From contig NC_068910.1 of the NCBI RefSeq assembly GCF_023091745.1, positions 37,125,272-37,189,271 of the forward strand: DNA of 64,000 bases, read 5' to 3'. The number at the start of each line of letters is the position of its first letter. Positions within the stretch are counted from its first letter, which is position 1. The notes beneath the pieces are model-generated. The model ran no database searches and had not been told where the DNA came from. It was given only the letters and a program-made list of their open reading frames with translations. The DNA comes from Budorcas taxicolor (lineage: Eukaryota; Chordata; Mammalia; Artiodactyla; Bovidae). A program made the translations under genes and the position numbers. Positions 1 through 11,724 of the stretch are shown piece after piece.

Positions 1-575
1 CTGCAGATGGTATTGCAGCCATGAAAGTAAAAGACGCTGCTCCTTGCAAAAAATCTATGACCAACCTAGACAGCATATTAAAAAGCAGAGACATTACTTT
101 GCTGACAAAGGTCCATCTAGTCAAAGGTATGGTTTTTCCAGTAGTCATGTATCAGTGTGAGAGTTGGACTATAAACAAAGCTAAGCGCCAAAGAGTTGAC
201 GCTTTTGAACTGTGGTGTTGGAGAAGACTCTTGAGAGTCCCTTGGACTGCAAAGAGATCCAACCAGTCCATCCTAAAGGAAATCAGTCCTGAATATTCAT
301 TGGAAGGACTGATGCTGAAGCTGAAACTCCAATACTTTGGCCACCTGATATGAAGAACTGACTCATTGGAAAAGACCCTGGTGCTGGGAAAGATTGAAGG
401 CAGGAGCAGAAGGTGATGACAGAGGATGAGATGGTTGGATGGCAGCACTGACTCGATGAACATGTGTTTGAGTAAGCTCTGGGAGTTGATGATGGACAGG
501 GAAACCTGGTGTGCTACAGTCCATGGGGTTGCAAAGAGTCGGACACGACTGCGCGACTGAAGTGAACCGAACTTA
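1..575 (+). mobile_element. BovB (RTE LINE) 3' fragment
   Basis: The C-terminal part of the BovB reverse-transcriptase polyprotein reads in one frame at 21-353 (ESWTINKAKRQ..., AFELWCWRRLLRVPWTA), followed by the BovB 3' end and its TGAA/GAACT-type tail. A stop interrupts the C-terminus at 351-353. The element continues past the window start, so its full length is unknown. Confidence 0.9.
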
Positions 576-907
576 ACCAAGAAATGTTCATTGAGTGCCA
601 GTTGTATTCTTGTCACTAGAGATGCAAAAGTCTTTCTATGTCCTCTTAGATGGTGGCCTGGCTTAGGAGCCTAATTACAGACTGAGGCAGGAATGGGGCC
701 AGTTTAGGGTGGATGGAGAATTAAAGCAGGATTATTTAAGCTTCAGCTCTGATCAGAGCTGTCCAGGACCAATGAAGGTACCATGAGATTATGCATATAA
801 TCAAGATATGCATGTAAGGAAGCCTGGCCTGGTCTTGGAAATCAGCTGAAGCTTCCATCTAACAGGGAGGATAAGAATTCCAGGAAGTGGACACAGTATT
901 TGCTTAA

Positions 908-978
908 ACCATGAGTTGGCAAACTTCCTCCTGTAGGCAGATCTTGTCCATGGCCTGCTTTTGTAAATAAAGTTTAAC
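908..978 (+). mobile_element. hAT-like DNA transposon fragment
   Basis: Phrases GAGTTGGCAAACTT and TTTTGTAAATAAAGTTT resemble the end of the common mammalian non-autonomous hAT element beginning CAGGGGTCGGCAAAC. Old and short; family name not assigned. Confidence 0.4.
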
Positions 979-1199
979 ATTTTTCTCCACAGAAATGTTA
1001 GGTATTTTTACTTAACTCCTAGATTACCTGTAATTTGTGTTACTATTGTTAGGGATATCTTATTTTTAATCACATTCTCTATTTTACTTGTAAGTGATTG
1101 AGCATGGCAAACTTGGTGAAATCTTGTTAGTTCTATAATTTGTTAATTCTGTCAACTCTCTCAAACTTTGCTATCTTCCTCATTTCTTCTAAGCCCAGT

Positions 1200-1385
1200 G
1201 CCTAGCCAACCCTTAGTTCATGAGCCACACACAACCCACCACCATTTTCATAAATAAAATCTTACTGGAACATAGCCATGCCTATTTGTTTACATATTGT
1301 CTATGAATACTTTCTAGCTATATGGCAGAGTTGAATCAGAGATTGAGTGTCTGACAAAACCTAAATAAAATCCTTGCTGTCTCTT
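1200..1385 (+). mobile_element. hAT-like DNA transposon fragment
   Basis: Resembles the interior of the same element type: AATCTTACTGGAACATAGCCATG, then TTGTTTACATATTGTCTATG and GGCAGAGTTGA. Possibly part of a single fossil with 908-978 split by other sequence. Confidence 0.5.
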
Positions 1386-1750
1386 TGTACAAAATACTAT
1401 TAACCTTGCTAATCTCTGACCACACAATAATATCTTTAAATACTCAAAGACTGTCCATCAAGGCTTGTTCTTTGTGGCTCCAAAGACTTGAACTAGGACC
1501 AGAGTATACAAATTAGAGGGAGAGTTTAGTTCAAGTAGAGAGAACTTTTAGTAGTAAGAATATAAATGTACTTCGTCACAAAAAGACCAAAGTTGGCTTT
1601 CTTTCACCTAAAAGGTGGTGGATTTATAATTACTTGCCCAAATGGGAAACTCTTAGCAAATTACTTCAGAACTTATTGCAAATCAGGACTGTCCCAGGCA
1701 AGCACAGATAAATAGCTACTCTACTTTCAGAGGATCCAGCTTTCTGGAAC

Positions 1751-1820
1751 CCAAGGATCGAACCCAGGTCTCCTGCATTGCAGGCATATTCTTTGCCATT
1801 TGAGCCAGCAGGGAAGCCCC
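1751..1820 (-). mobile_element. Bov-tA SINE, 5' (tRNA-related) fragment
   Basis: Reverse complement of the Bov-tA head: on the minus strand it reads GGCTTCCC...GGCTCAAATGGCAAAG..., with the degenerate tRNA-Glu-like region. Only about 70 bases remain. Confidence 0.8.
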
Positions 1821-1940
1821 CCTGCTGGAATAGCTCAGATTATCTCTGCATTGTAACTGTTGAGAAGTAAGGAAAGAGATGTAGGTTTGAATTAGGTCAA
1901 ACAGTGGGGTTTGTTTTCACCTCCCACAGGTTTCTCTTTT

Positions 1941-2109
1941 AAAAATATATATATGTATTTGTTTGTTTATTTATTTATGGCTGTGCCTTGTCTTAGTTGC
2001 AGCTTGCAGGATCTTTAGTTGTAGCATGTGGGATCTAGTTTCCTGACCAGGTAGGGCCCCTGTATTGGGAGCATGAAGTCTGAGCCACTGGACCATGAGG
2101 GAAGTCCTT
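1941..2109 (-). mobile_element. CHR-type cetartiodactyl SINE
   Basis: Antisense copy: T-rich tail TTTATTTATTTATGGCTGTG, then the typical TTAGTTGCAGC, CATGTGGGATCTAG and CCACTGGACCA..GGGAAGTCC ending. This SINE family is shared by ruminants and cetaceans. Confidence 0.75.
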
Positions 2110-2934
2110 CTCACAGGTTTTTGAAGTCACATTAAAACCCCACATGTAACAAGTGATAGACAACCTTCCGGTGTCTTATTCTTCTTTTCCAGCACTGGGG
2201 AAGTTCTTGTTTGCACAATTGTTGGCTCTAACTCAGGGGAATTCAGGGATCAGGGAATGAGTAGTGATAGAGAATCCTTGGACAGTCCCCTCGATCCTAC
2301 AGTGTCTCCTTCAACCCAGGGCTTTCCTGAAAGAATAAAGTTCTGAACTCAGCCAAAGAAATCAGTATGCCTAATCAGATATTTCCAAATATTTTTAGAG
2401 AAATGGGTTTTATATCATATGACTTATTCCTCAAGAACAGCCATGTGGGAGCTCTATAGAAGACAGTCTTTTGCAGTTTTTCTTCAGTAGTAAGTCCCAC
2501 TCTGTGGAAGCTGGTAAAAGTCCCTTCTGTGGTTTAATTTATAAGCACAGATTCCAGCTAAGGCAGGTGTTGGCAAAATCTTATGGCACAAAATTCTGCA
2601 AACTGGCCTCCTTCTGCCAAGACAGCGCTCTGCAAATTGTAGTTAAACAAGCGTGGTGTGTGGCTGATTTCTCTTTTATAGTCTGCAATTTGGTGGTTAT
2701 TTTGTCACATTCTGGTTCTCACAGACATCAGCGTCAGCATTAATAGTTTTTCCAGTTTTGAAAGGAGGACAGTCATTGCCACAAGGGTTGTGAGCAGAAC
2801 CCAGGCTCAAGATTGGCTTTGTCACGGTGGGATGCGCTTACTTGTCATCTTCCAGTGACTAGTCCATGATGTCTGTTACCGCTTGGTCCAAAGCTTAACC
2901 CCTTATGGTTGCTACAGAAGTTCCCTGGAAGGCA

Positions 2935-3048
2935 GCATCAGCATCAGCCAGGAACTTATGAGAAATGAACGTTCTCAGGCCCCGTGTCAGCTTACTAATT
3001 CAGACACTCACGTCCTCCAGGTGATATAAAGTTTGAGAACACTGGTTT
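2935..3048 (+). mobile_element. MER5A-like hAT-Charlie MITE, partial
   Basis: Contains AGCATCAGCATCAGCCAGGAACTTAT, GAAATG, TTCTCAGGCCC and the closing GTTTGAGAACACTGG, matching the MER5A pattern. 5' end incomplete. Confidence 0.75.
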
Positions 3049-3115
3049 TGGAAAAAACACCTAGAAATCTCTAGCATGCCTTCCTTAGAAAATAAACATG
3101 GTTATTCCATAAACT

Positions 3116-3443
3116 ATGGAAGGAGATCAAACCAGTCAATCCTAAAGGAAATTCTAAAGGAAATCCTAAACATTCATTGTAAGGACTGATGCTGAAGCTG
3201 AAGCTCCAATACTTTGGCCACCTGATGTGAAGAACTGACTCATTAAAAGAGACCCTGATGCTGGGAAAGGCAGGAGGAGAAGGGGACGACAGAGGTTGAG
3301 ATGGTTGATTGGCATCACTGACTCGATGGACATGAGTTTGAGCAAGCTCCTGGAGTTGGTGATGGACAGGAAAGCCTGGCATGCTGCAATCTATAGGGTT
3401 GCAAAGAGTTGGGAACGTCTAAGCGACTGAAGTGACTGAACTG
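3116..3443 (+). mobile_element. BovB 3' fragment with target duplication
   Basis: A 5'-truncated BovB of about 330 bases (AGGAGATCAAACCAGTC ... GACTGAAGTGACTGAACTG). It is flanked by ATTCCATAAACT at 3104-3115 and 3444-3455, a 12-bp target-site duplication. Confidence 0.88.
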
Positions 3444-3455
3444 ATTCCATAAACT

Positions 3456-3693
3456 GTTTGAGCCAGGTGACACTAGTGGTAAAGAACCCAGCTGTCAATG
3501 CAGGAGACATAAGAGCTGTCTCCTGGGTTCCACCCCTGAGTTGGGAATATCCCCTAGAGGAGAACGTGGCAACCGACTCCAATATTCTTGCCTAGAGAAT
3601 TCCACGGACAGTGGAGCCTGGCAGGCTATACAATCCATTGGGTCACACAGAATCAGACACAACTGAAGTGACTTAGCATATACACACACACAC
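3456..3693 (+). mobile_element. Bov-tA SINE with CA-rich tail
   Basis: Sense Bov-tA: GGTAAAGAACCCAG, CTCCAATATTCTTGCC, GAGCCTGGCAGGC, CAGACACAACTGAAGTGAC, with a short (CA)n end. Flanked by ATTCCATAAAC at 3444-3454 and 3694-3704, the same target sequence used by the neighbouring BovB fragment. Confidence 0.88.
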
Positions 3694-5430
3694 ATTCCAT
3701 AAACAATTAATTGTTGCCTGCATTTGCCACATTACTATGCAAGGCTTTGGAAAAGGGTAACTACAAATGTCATGAAGATAATGATCAGGTCTGTGATATG
3801 CACATTGTGCCCCCATGGTTATGGTTGCTGTTAAATGAATGTTTATTGAATTCATTAGAATGTAAATACAGCTAAGCCCCTACCTCCTAAAGACTTTCAT
3901 GTATCAAATTTCAAGGGACATAGCTTTCACTGTTGTGATGGTGGCATAGTTCTTACTCCCACAAATAGAAAACATTGACAATGCAGCTTAATAAATTAAA
4001 ACTCTTTTCACCTTATGTTTAAGATTGTAGATATAGATGCCTCTATTTAGAATTGAAAGCAAGAGTTTTCTCCAATGGATTAGATTGGCCAAAACATTTT
4101 TGGGTTTTTCTATAAGATATTATGGGAAAAATCTGAACAATTTTTTTGACAAACCGGTATATATTTTCAGTCAGGAGGAAAGAAACATTGCTGAGATTAT
4201 ACGACCTGGTTGATCCTGACAACATCCTGACAGCACTTTAGCTTCAGCTTTACCTTGGTTATATAGACGCACCTAGACCTTTCTATCTTCCCACCTTTCC
4301 AGACAGTTTGAAGATAGAAAAAGGATTCTGAAGCAGTTCCATCAATGGCATCACTTTTTGCCTAATTATTCTATAAATCAGCAGAGCAGCTGTAGGCCAA
4401 TTAAGTTCAAAAATGTGCAGGTGGTCAGGGGAATGACTAGAAAAAAATGCACTCCTGTTTTAAGAGACCCTGTGTTTCTTAAAAGTTATAAAAGGCAACA
4501 GCTTTTTACATTGAGAGTAGCAAAGGGCCAAAATAGTTAAAATGAAAGAAATAGTCAAATAAAAATGTAACGTGTGCCAGATGTAAGCAAATTCAATGGA
4601 ACACTACACAGCTATTCCAAAAAATGTTCATAATGTAGTTGAAGGGAATGGCTTCTTTCATTTTGTCATGACTTAAATACTAGGACAATCTTTATATGTA
4701 ACTAAAAATTTTTAAAGAGCAGTGAATCCGTGCCACTCCATCTCTGATCCCAACTCTGTGTCCAGCAACTACTGCCATAAATGAAGTACAGTCTTCATCA
4801 TCACCGAGCACACTGTTACTCAGTTCCTGTAGCCATAAACAGAGATCACTGTGCCTTCACCCTGAAATCACTCCATGTGACCACACAAACAACCTGCACA
4901 GATTATGTTTTCCCACATTTTAGAAAAACATAGTCTGAAGTGAGTGAACTTGACCAATAGCCATGGTAATGCTTAAGAACAACTTCCATGCCGGAGAAGA
5001 CTTGAATGTTTGGCTTAATGACTATTATATGTCCCAGTATAAAGGGCCACATTGCCCCATCTTACTCCCTTTCACGAATCCCTACCTATTACAGTTCATT
5101 TTTTCCCCCATATGCCTTGAACTGAGCTGAGATTTGCGAGGAACAGAAAAAATCACAAGTACTTCCATTCCTCAAAGAAGTGAAAGTACAACAGAAGAAA
5201 TGGCAAGTATATAAATAGCTATAAACATGATAGAAAGCAGCAGTGCTATTTGAGAGAGCCCAGAAGTTTATTTGTAAAATGTTTTATGTTGGTTTTCTTA
5301 CTGAGCACTTGTTAAGTGTGGAGACAAAGATAAAAGCTAGCATGAAAAAGACAGACATATTACTTGATATCATGGGGTTTACGATCTGTATGGAAGACAG
5401 AAGTAAACATGAGAAATACAGATGACAATT

Positions 5431-8400
5431 CAGTTCAGTTCAGTTCAGTGGCTCAGTCGTGTCCAACTCTTTGCGACATGAATCGCAGCATGCCAGGCCT
5501 CCCTGTCCATCACCATCTCCCGGAGTTCACTCAGACTCATGTCCATCGAGTCCGTGATGCCATCCAGACATCTCATCCTGGGTCGTCCCCTTCTCCTCCT
5601 GCCCCCAATCTCTCCCAGCATCAGAGTCTTTTCCAGTGAGTCAATTTTTCGCATGAGGTGTCCAAAGTACTGGAGCTTCAGCTTTAGCATCATTCCTTCC
5701 AAAGAAATCCCAGGGCTGATCTCCTTCAGAATGGACTGGTTGGATCTCCTTGCAGTCCAAGGGACCCTCAAGAGTCTTCTCCAACACCACAGTTCAAAAG
5801 CATCAATTCTTCGGTTCTCAGCCTTCTTCACAGTCCAACTCTCACATCCATACGTGACCACAAGAAAAACCATAGCCTTGACTAGACAGACCTTAGTCGG
5901 TAAAGTAATTTCTCTGCTTTTGAATATACTATCTAGGTTGGTTATAACTTTTCTTCCAAGGAGTGAGCGTCTTTTAATTTCATGGCTGCAGTCACCATCT
6001 GCAATGATTTTGGAGCCCCCAAAAATAAAGTCTGACACTGTTTCTACTGTTTCCCCATCTATTTCCCATGGAGTGATGGGACCAGATGCCATGATCTTTG
6101 TTTTCTGAATGTTGAGCTTTAAGCCAACTTTTTCACTCTCCTCTTTCACTTTCATCAAGAGGCTCTTTAGTTCCTCTTCACTTTTTGCCATAAGGGTGGT
6201 GTCATCTGCATATATGAGGTCATTGATATTTCTCCCGGCAATCTTGATTCCAGCTTGTGTTTCTTCCAGTCCAGCATTTCTCATGATGTACTCTGCATAT
6301 AAGTCAAATAAGCAGGGTGACAATATACAGCCTTGATGTACTCCTTTTCCTATTGGAGCCAGTCTGTTGTTCCATGTCCAGTTCTAACTATTGCTTCCTG
6401 ACCTGCATACAGATTCCTCAAGAGGCAGGTCAGGTGGTCTGGTATTCCCATCTCTTTCAGAATTTTCCACAGTTTATTGTGATCCACACAGTCAAAGGCT
6501 TTGGCCTAGAAAATAAGGCAGAAATAGATGTTTTTCTGGAATTCTCTTGCTTTTTCCATGATCCAGCAGATGTTGGCAATTTGATCTCTGGTTCCTCTGC
6601 CTTTTCTAAAACCAGCTTGAACATCAGGGAGTTCACGGTTCACATATTGCTGAAGCCTGGCTTGGAGAATTTTGAGCATTACTTTACTAGCGTGTGAGAT
6701 GAGTGCAATTGTGCGGTAGCTTGAGCATTCTTTGGCATTGCCTTTCTTAGGGATTGGAATGAAAACTGACCTTTTCCAGTCCTGTGGCCACTGCTGAGTT
6801 TTCCAAACTTGCTGGCATATTGAGTGTGGCACTTTCACAGCATCGTCTTTCAGGATTTGAAACAGCTCAACTGGAATTCCATCACCTCCACTAGCTTTGT
6901 TCGTAGTGATGCTTTCTAAGGCGCACTTGACTTCACTTTCCAAGATGTCTGGCTCTAGATTAGTGATCACATCATCATGATTATCTGGGTCGTGAAGATC
7001 TTTTTTGTACAGTTTTTCCATGTATTCTTGACACCTCTTCTTAATATCTTCTGCTTCTGTTAGGTCCCGACCATTTCTGTCCTTTATCGAGCCCATCTTT
7101 GCATGAAATGTTCCCTGGTATCTCTAATTTTCTTGAAAAGATCTCTAGTCTTTCCCATTCTGTTGTTTTCCTCTATTTCTTTGCATTGATCACTGAAGAA
7201 GGTTTTCTTATCTCTTCTTGCTATTCTTTGGAACTCTGCATTCAGACGCTTATATCTTTCCTTTTCTCCTTTGCTTTTCGCCTCTCTTCTTTTCACAGCC
7301 ATTTGTAAGGCCTCCCCAGACAGCCATTTTGCTTTTTTGCATTTCTTTTCCATGGGGATGGTGTTGATCCCTGTCTCCTGTACAATGTCACAAACCTCAT
7401 TCCATGGTTCATCAGGCACTCTATCTATCAGATAGGCCCTTAAATCTATTTCTCACTTCCACTATGTAATCATAAGGGATTTGATTTAGGTCATACCTAA
7501 ATGGTCTAGTGGTTTTCCCTACTTTCTTCAGTTTAAGTCTGAATTTGGCAATAAGGAGTTCATGATATGAGCCACAGTCAGCTCCCGGTCTTATTTTTGT
7601 GGGATGTATAGAGCTTCTCCATCCTTGGCTTCAAAGAACATAATCAGTCTGATTTTGGTGTTGACCATCTGGTGATGTCCATGTGTAGAGTCTTCTCTTG
7701 TGTTGTTGGAAGAGGGTGTTTGCTATGACCAGTGCATTTTCTTGGCAAAACTCTATTAGTCTATGCCCCGTTTCATTCCACATTCCAAGGCCAAATGTGC
7801 CTGTTACTCCAGGTGTTTCTTGACTTCCTACTTTTGCATTCCAGTCCCCTATAATGAAAAGGACATCTTTTTTGGGTGTTAGTTCTAAAAGATCTTGTAG
7901 GTCTTCATAAAACCGTTCACCTTCAGCTTCTTCAGCGTTACTGGTTGGGGCATAGACTTGGATAACTGTGATATTGAATGGTTTGCATTGGAGACGAACA
8001 GAGATCATTCTGTCTTTTTTGAGATTGCATCCAAGTACTGCATTCCAGACTCTTTTGTTGACCATGATGGCTACTCCATTTCTTCTGAGGAATTCCTGCC
8101 CGCAGTAGTAGATGTAATGGGCATCTGAGTTAAATTCACCCATTCCAGTCCATTTTAGTTCACTGATTCCTAGAATGTCGACGTTCACCCTTGCCATCTC
8201 TTGTTTGACCACTTCCAATTTGCCTTGATTCATGGACCTGACATTCCAGGTTTCTATGCAATATTGCTCTTTACAGCATCGGATCTTGCTTCTATCACCA
8301 GTCACATCCACAACTGGGTATTGTTTTTGCTTTGGCTCTATCCCTTCATTCTGTCTGGAGTTATTTCTCCACTGATCTCCAGTAGCATATTGGGCACCTA

Positions 8401-9270
8401 ATGACCAGGGGAGTTCCTTTTTTGGTATCCTATCATTTTGCCTTTTCCTACTGTTCATGGGGTTCTCAAGGCAAGAATACTGAAGTGGCTTGCCATTCCC
8501 TTCTCCAGTGGATCACATTTTGTCAGGCCTCTCCACCATGACCCGCCCATCTTGGGTTGCCCCACAGGCGTGTCTTGGTTTCATTGTTAGACAAGGCTGT
8601 GGTCCTAGTGTGATTAGATTGACGTTTTCTGTGAGTATGGTTTAAGTGTGTCTGCCCTCTGATACCCTCTTGCAACACTTACCATCTTACTTGGGTTTCT
8701 CTTACCTTGGGCGTGGGGTACCTCTTCACGCTGCTCCGGCAAAGCACAGCCGCTGTTCCTTACCTTGGAGGAGGGGTATCTCCTTACCGCTGCTGTTCCT
8801 GACCTTCAACGTGGGATAGCTCCTCTAGGCCCTCCTGTGCCTGCACAGCCACCACTCCTCGGGTTGCTCCTCCTGGCTGCCAGCCCTGGCCTTGGGCGTG
8901 GGTGGCTCCTCCCAGCTGCTGCCCCTGGCCTCGGGCTCCAGGTGGCTCCTCAAGGTCACCGCCCCTGGCCTCGGGTGCGAGGTGGCTTCTCCTGGCCGCC
9001 CCTGATCTCGGACTTGGGGTGTCTCCTCCCGGCCACCACTGGCCTCGGACGCCAGGTAGCTCCTCTCGGCCGCCGCCGCTGACCTTGGACACAGGGTGTC
9101 TCCTCCCAGCCGCCACTGACCTCGGACGCAGGGCAGCCCCCCTCGGCCGTTCCTGCGCCGGCTCAGCCTGGCACTCTAGGCCGCTGCCCCTGACCTCGGA
9201 CGTGGGGTAGCTCCTCTTGGCCGCACTTAGTGAGCCGGCCCGCAGCCGCCTGCGCCTGTTAATTGTTAAT
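5431..9270 (-). mobile_element. Complete but inactivated BovB (RTE) retrotransposon
   Basis: A 3.84 kb BovB in antisense orientation, flanked by ATGACAATT at 5422-5430 and 9271-9279 (9-bp target-site duplication). From its 5' end (right) it has a GC-rich repetitive leader (about 9257-8700), a spacer, an AP-endonuclease-like domain (frame 8458-7631, with IYYCGQEFLRRNGVAI, VYAPTSN, IIGDWNAKVG), then reverse transcriptase (7419-5445) with YADD catalytic motif intact at 6201-6212, and a CAGTTCAGTT repeat tail. It cannot make a full protein: a stop at 7631-7633, probable small deletions near 7430, 7120 and 6345, and a stop at 6506-6508. BovB supplies the machinery that mobilises Bov-tA SINEs (family knowledge). 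Confidence 0.93.
8700..9257 (-). repeat. GC/CpG-rich degenerate tandem repeat in BovB 5' leader
   Basis: About ten imperfect copies of a roughly 40-50 base unit built around GACCTCGGACGTGGGGTAGCTCCTC and GGCCGCCGCCCCT, far richer in GC and CpG than anything else in the window. It lies upstream of the BovB coding region and inside the target duplication, so it belongs to the element. A promoter-bearing 5' UTR is the natural reading, but no promoter motif is directly demonstrable. Long frames on both strands here are composition artefacts. Confidence 0.75.
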
Positions 9271-9447
9271 ATGACAATTAACATAAAGGAAAAAATATAT
9301 TCACAGAGATTGACAGCAGGCACCTATTTTAGATAATGTGATCAAAAACACTTTTCAAAGGGGGAGTCTTTTGAGCTGAGACTTGAAGCGAAAGTCATCC
9401 ATGTAAAATTAAAGTCATGGGGAACAAAAGAAAAATGAAAACATATT

Positions 9448-9578
9448 AAAATGTCCATAGAAACACTTGCATGTGATCGTTCATGGTAACATTATTCATT
9501 AAACAGCAGTGAAAGCCATGCCATTCCCAAACCATGCCATAGCCAAAGAAGAAGCAACCTAAATGACCATCAACTGGT
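9448..9578 (+). mobile_element. L1 (old L1M type) fragment, left of MLT1 insertion
   Basis: L1 ORF2 3' wording: CATGGTAACATTATTCAT ... GCAACCTAAATGACCATCAACTGG. Continues at 10004 after the inserted LTR. Confidence 0.7.
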
Positions 9579-9998
9579 AACTTAGGTTGAATTATGTGCC
9601 CCCAAAAGATATTATATGTTGAAATCCTAACCTCTAGTACCTAAGAATACAACCTTATTAGAAAATAAATTAGTTAGATGAGATCATATTGGAATTGGGT
9701 AAATCTTTAACCCAATATGACTGATGTCTTTATAAGAAAACAGTGGGAAGACCCATGGAGAGAATATCATACAAATCAGAGGTTGGACTGACAGAGCTGC
9801 AAGCCATGGAACACCCTGAATATTGCTGACCACCACCGCAAGCCAGGACGAGGCAAGGAAGGATACTCTCCATGGTCTCAGAGACAGCACAGCCCTGTCG
9901 GCCTCTAATCTTCAGAATTGTGAGAGAGTAAATGTATTTTGCCTGAAGTCACTTAGTCTGTATCTCTTTCCAAGGACAGTCTTAGGAAACTAATACAG
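9579..9998 (+). mobile_element. MLT1-type (ERVL-MaLR) solo LTR
   Basis: Matches the MLT1A/B pattern in order: GTTGAATTATGTGCCCCCAAAAGATAT, GAAATCCTAACC, ACCTTATTAG, TGATGTCTTTATAAGA, CAGAATTGTGAGAGAGTAAAT and end GGAAACTAATACA. CTGGT at 9574-9578 and 9999-10003 is a 5-bp target duplication. It interrupts an L1. Non-coding; no internal retroviral genes. Confidence 0.75.
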
Positions 9999-10003
9999 CT
10001 GGT

Positions 10004-10365
10004 GAACAGATGATTAAAATATTTTTCTTCTGTTAAGTGGAATACTATACGGGCGTAAAAAGGAAGGAATCACCAATACAAGCCACACCATGGATGAACT
10101 TTGTTAACATTAGGCCAAGTAAAAAGCCAAATGCAAAAGACCAAATGTTGTATGATTTCATTTAAATGTAATGTCCAGAAAAGGCAAATCTATAGACAAA
10201 GCAGATTAGTGGTTGCCTGGGGCTGGGACTGCTCCTGGGAATTAACTGTAAACAGGCATGAGGGATATTATTTGGGGGATGGAAATGTTGTAAATTGAGT
10301 TATGATGATGATTGCCCAACTCAGTCAATTTACTAAAAATCATTACATTATATGTTTTTAAAAAG
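10004..10365 (+). mobile_element. L1 (old L1M type) 3' end, right of MLT1 insertion
   Basis: Continuation of the split L1: GTGGAATACTATAC, CACCATGGATGAACTTTG, TTGTATGATTTCATTTAAATG, TAGTGGTTGCCTGGGGCTGG and a 3' end near TTTTTAAAA. Confidence 0.75.
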
Positions 10366-10815
10366 AAGTCATAGGAGACCGTAAGAGCTAAGGCAAAAAG
10401 ATTTGATACTTTTTGGTCATTTAAAGACGGCTGTGGGCTAGAGTATAGAGAGTGCTGAGGAAAGGGTGCAGGACGCTGAAGGAGAGGACTTTGAGTCTAA
10501 GCCATAATGGGTGAGATTTTAGGATAAGCAATCAGTAGTTCAGGGGGCCTCAGACACTAAGTAGTGATGTTTCAATTGCTTAGGAGAAAGGTGTGTGAGA
10601 CAGTTTTTATCCTTGGTGTATCTTTCATAGCTGGATTATAGAAACCAGGTTTGTATGTAGTGTTTATAGAACGAGGGGACTGGGAAACCCTGATCATGGC
10701 TGACACAGCCTTGACTCCCATATTTTCACTTTATCATCTCACCTCCCTTCCATGCATGAGGCACTGCAGTGGAAGTTGTCTTGATATCCTGGCAGGACAA
10801 AAGACCTTTTCTCTC

Positions 10816-11145
10816 GGAATTCCCTTGCGGCACTCTAGATCGGAATCTGCCTGCCAGTGCAGGAGATAGTTTTGATCCTTGGTCCAGAGAGATTCCACCT
10901 CTCACGGAGCAACTAAGCCTATGCACCACAACTACTGAACCCAAGCGCTAGAGCCCACGGACCAAAGCAACTGAGCCCATGTGCTGCAACTACTGAGCCC
11001 ATGCGCCTAGAGTCCGTGTTCCACAAGAGAGGATGCCTCAGTAAGAATCACACACACCACAGCAGAGAGTACCCCCGCTCAAACAACTAGAAAAAGCCTG
11101 TGCAACCAAAAAATAGAGAGAGAGAGATTAAAAAAAAAATAAAAG
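10816..11145 (+). mobile_element. CHR-type cetartiodactyl SINE, near complete
   Basis: Sense copy with tRNA-like head (TTCCCTTGCGGCACTCTAGATC, TGCCAGTGCAGGAGA), the repeated GCAACTAAGCC/CAACTACTGAGCCCATG body and an A-rich end (ATTAAAAAAAAAATAAAA). Confidence 0.8.
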
Positions 11146-11724
11146 AACCTCTTCCTCTCAAGGCAGTTGATTTTTAATTAACACTGCTCTTAGAGAACAC
11201 AGCCACACACGCAGCACTAGGTGTTAGCTTGTTCCTGCACTCAGAGTCATACTACTGCTATTTATGGGATGATGAGTCACTTGTATGGGCTGTTTGTTAG
11301 CAAGTTCAGCAGAAGTGTGTGAATGCAGGTGTTAGTAAGCACTATCTCTTTATGGTCCAGCTGTGTGGCATATGCTCTAGGAAAGGCAATAGGACTCAGA
11401 GACTGGCCACAACTGAGTGTGTCACACATGGATTTAGTATATTTGAATTGAGTTTGGGAGTGTTACTCCTGCAGTGGTGAGAGGCCATAGGAAAAGATTT
11501 AGACCAGAAGTCAGGGACCGGGGTTGCAAACTTGAATGCTGGTCTGTTGTGAAGCTAAAGACAAACCGTTTAACACTTTGGGGATTACAGGCTTGCTTGT
11601 AAAAGACAGAGACAGACTAGAACTGTGATTTCCATTTTGGTGGAGGGTTTAAGGTTCTTTTTAGAACAGGTTGTTGCTAGGTATAGGTCCTTTCTTCAGA
11701 ATGCCAATATTAAGAATGCTGAAC

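Noticed and set aside
5539..6108. 189-codon plus-strand frame at the BovB
   Set aside because: Reverse-strand shadow of the BovB reverse-transcriptase frame.
8765..9323. Long overlapping open frames on both strands in the GC-rich block, resembling Pro/Leu/Arg-rich proteins
   Set aside because: They lie inside the BovB 5' leader's degenerate GC repeat; stop codons are rare there because of composition, and no domain is visible.
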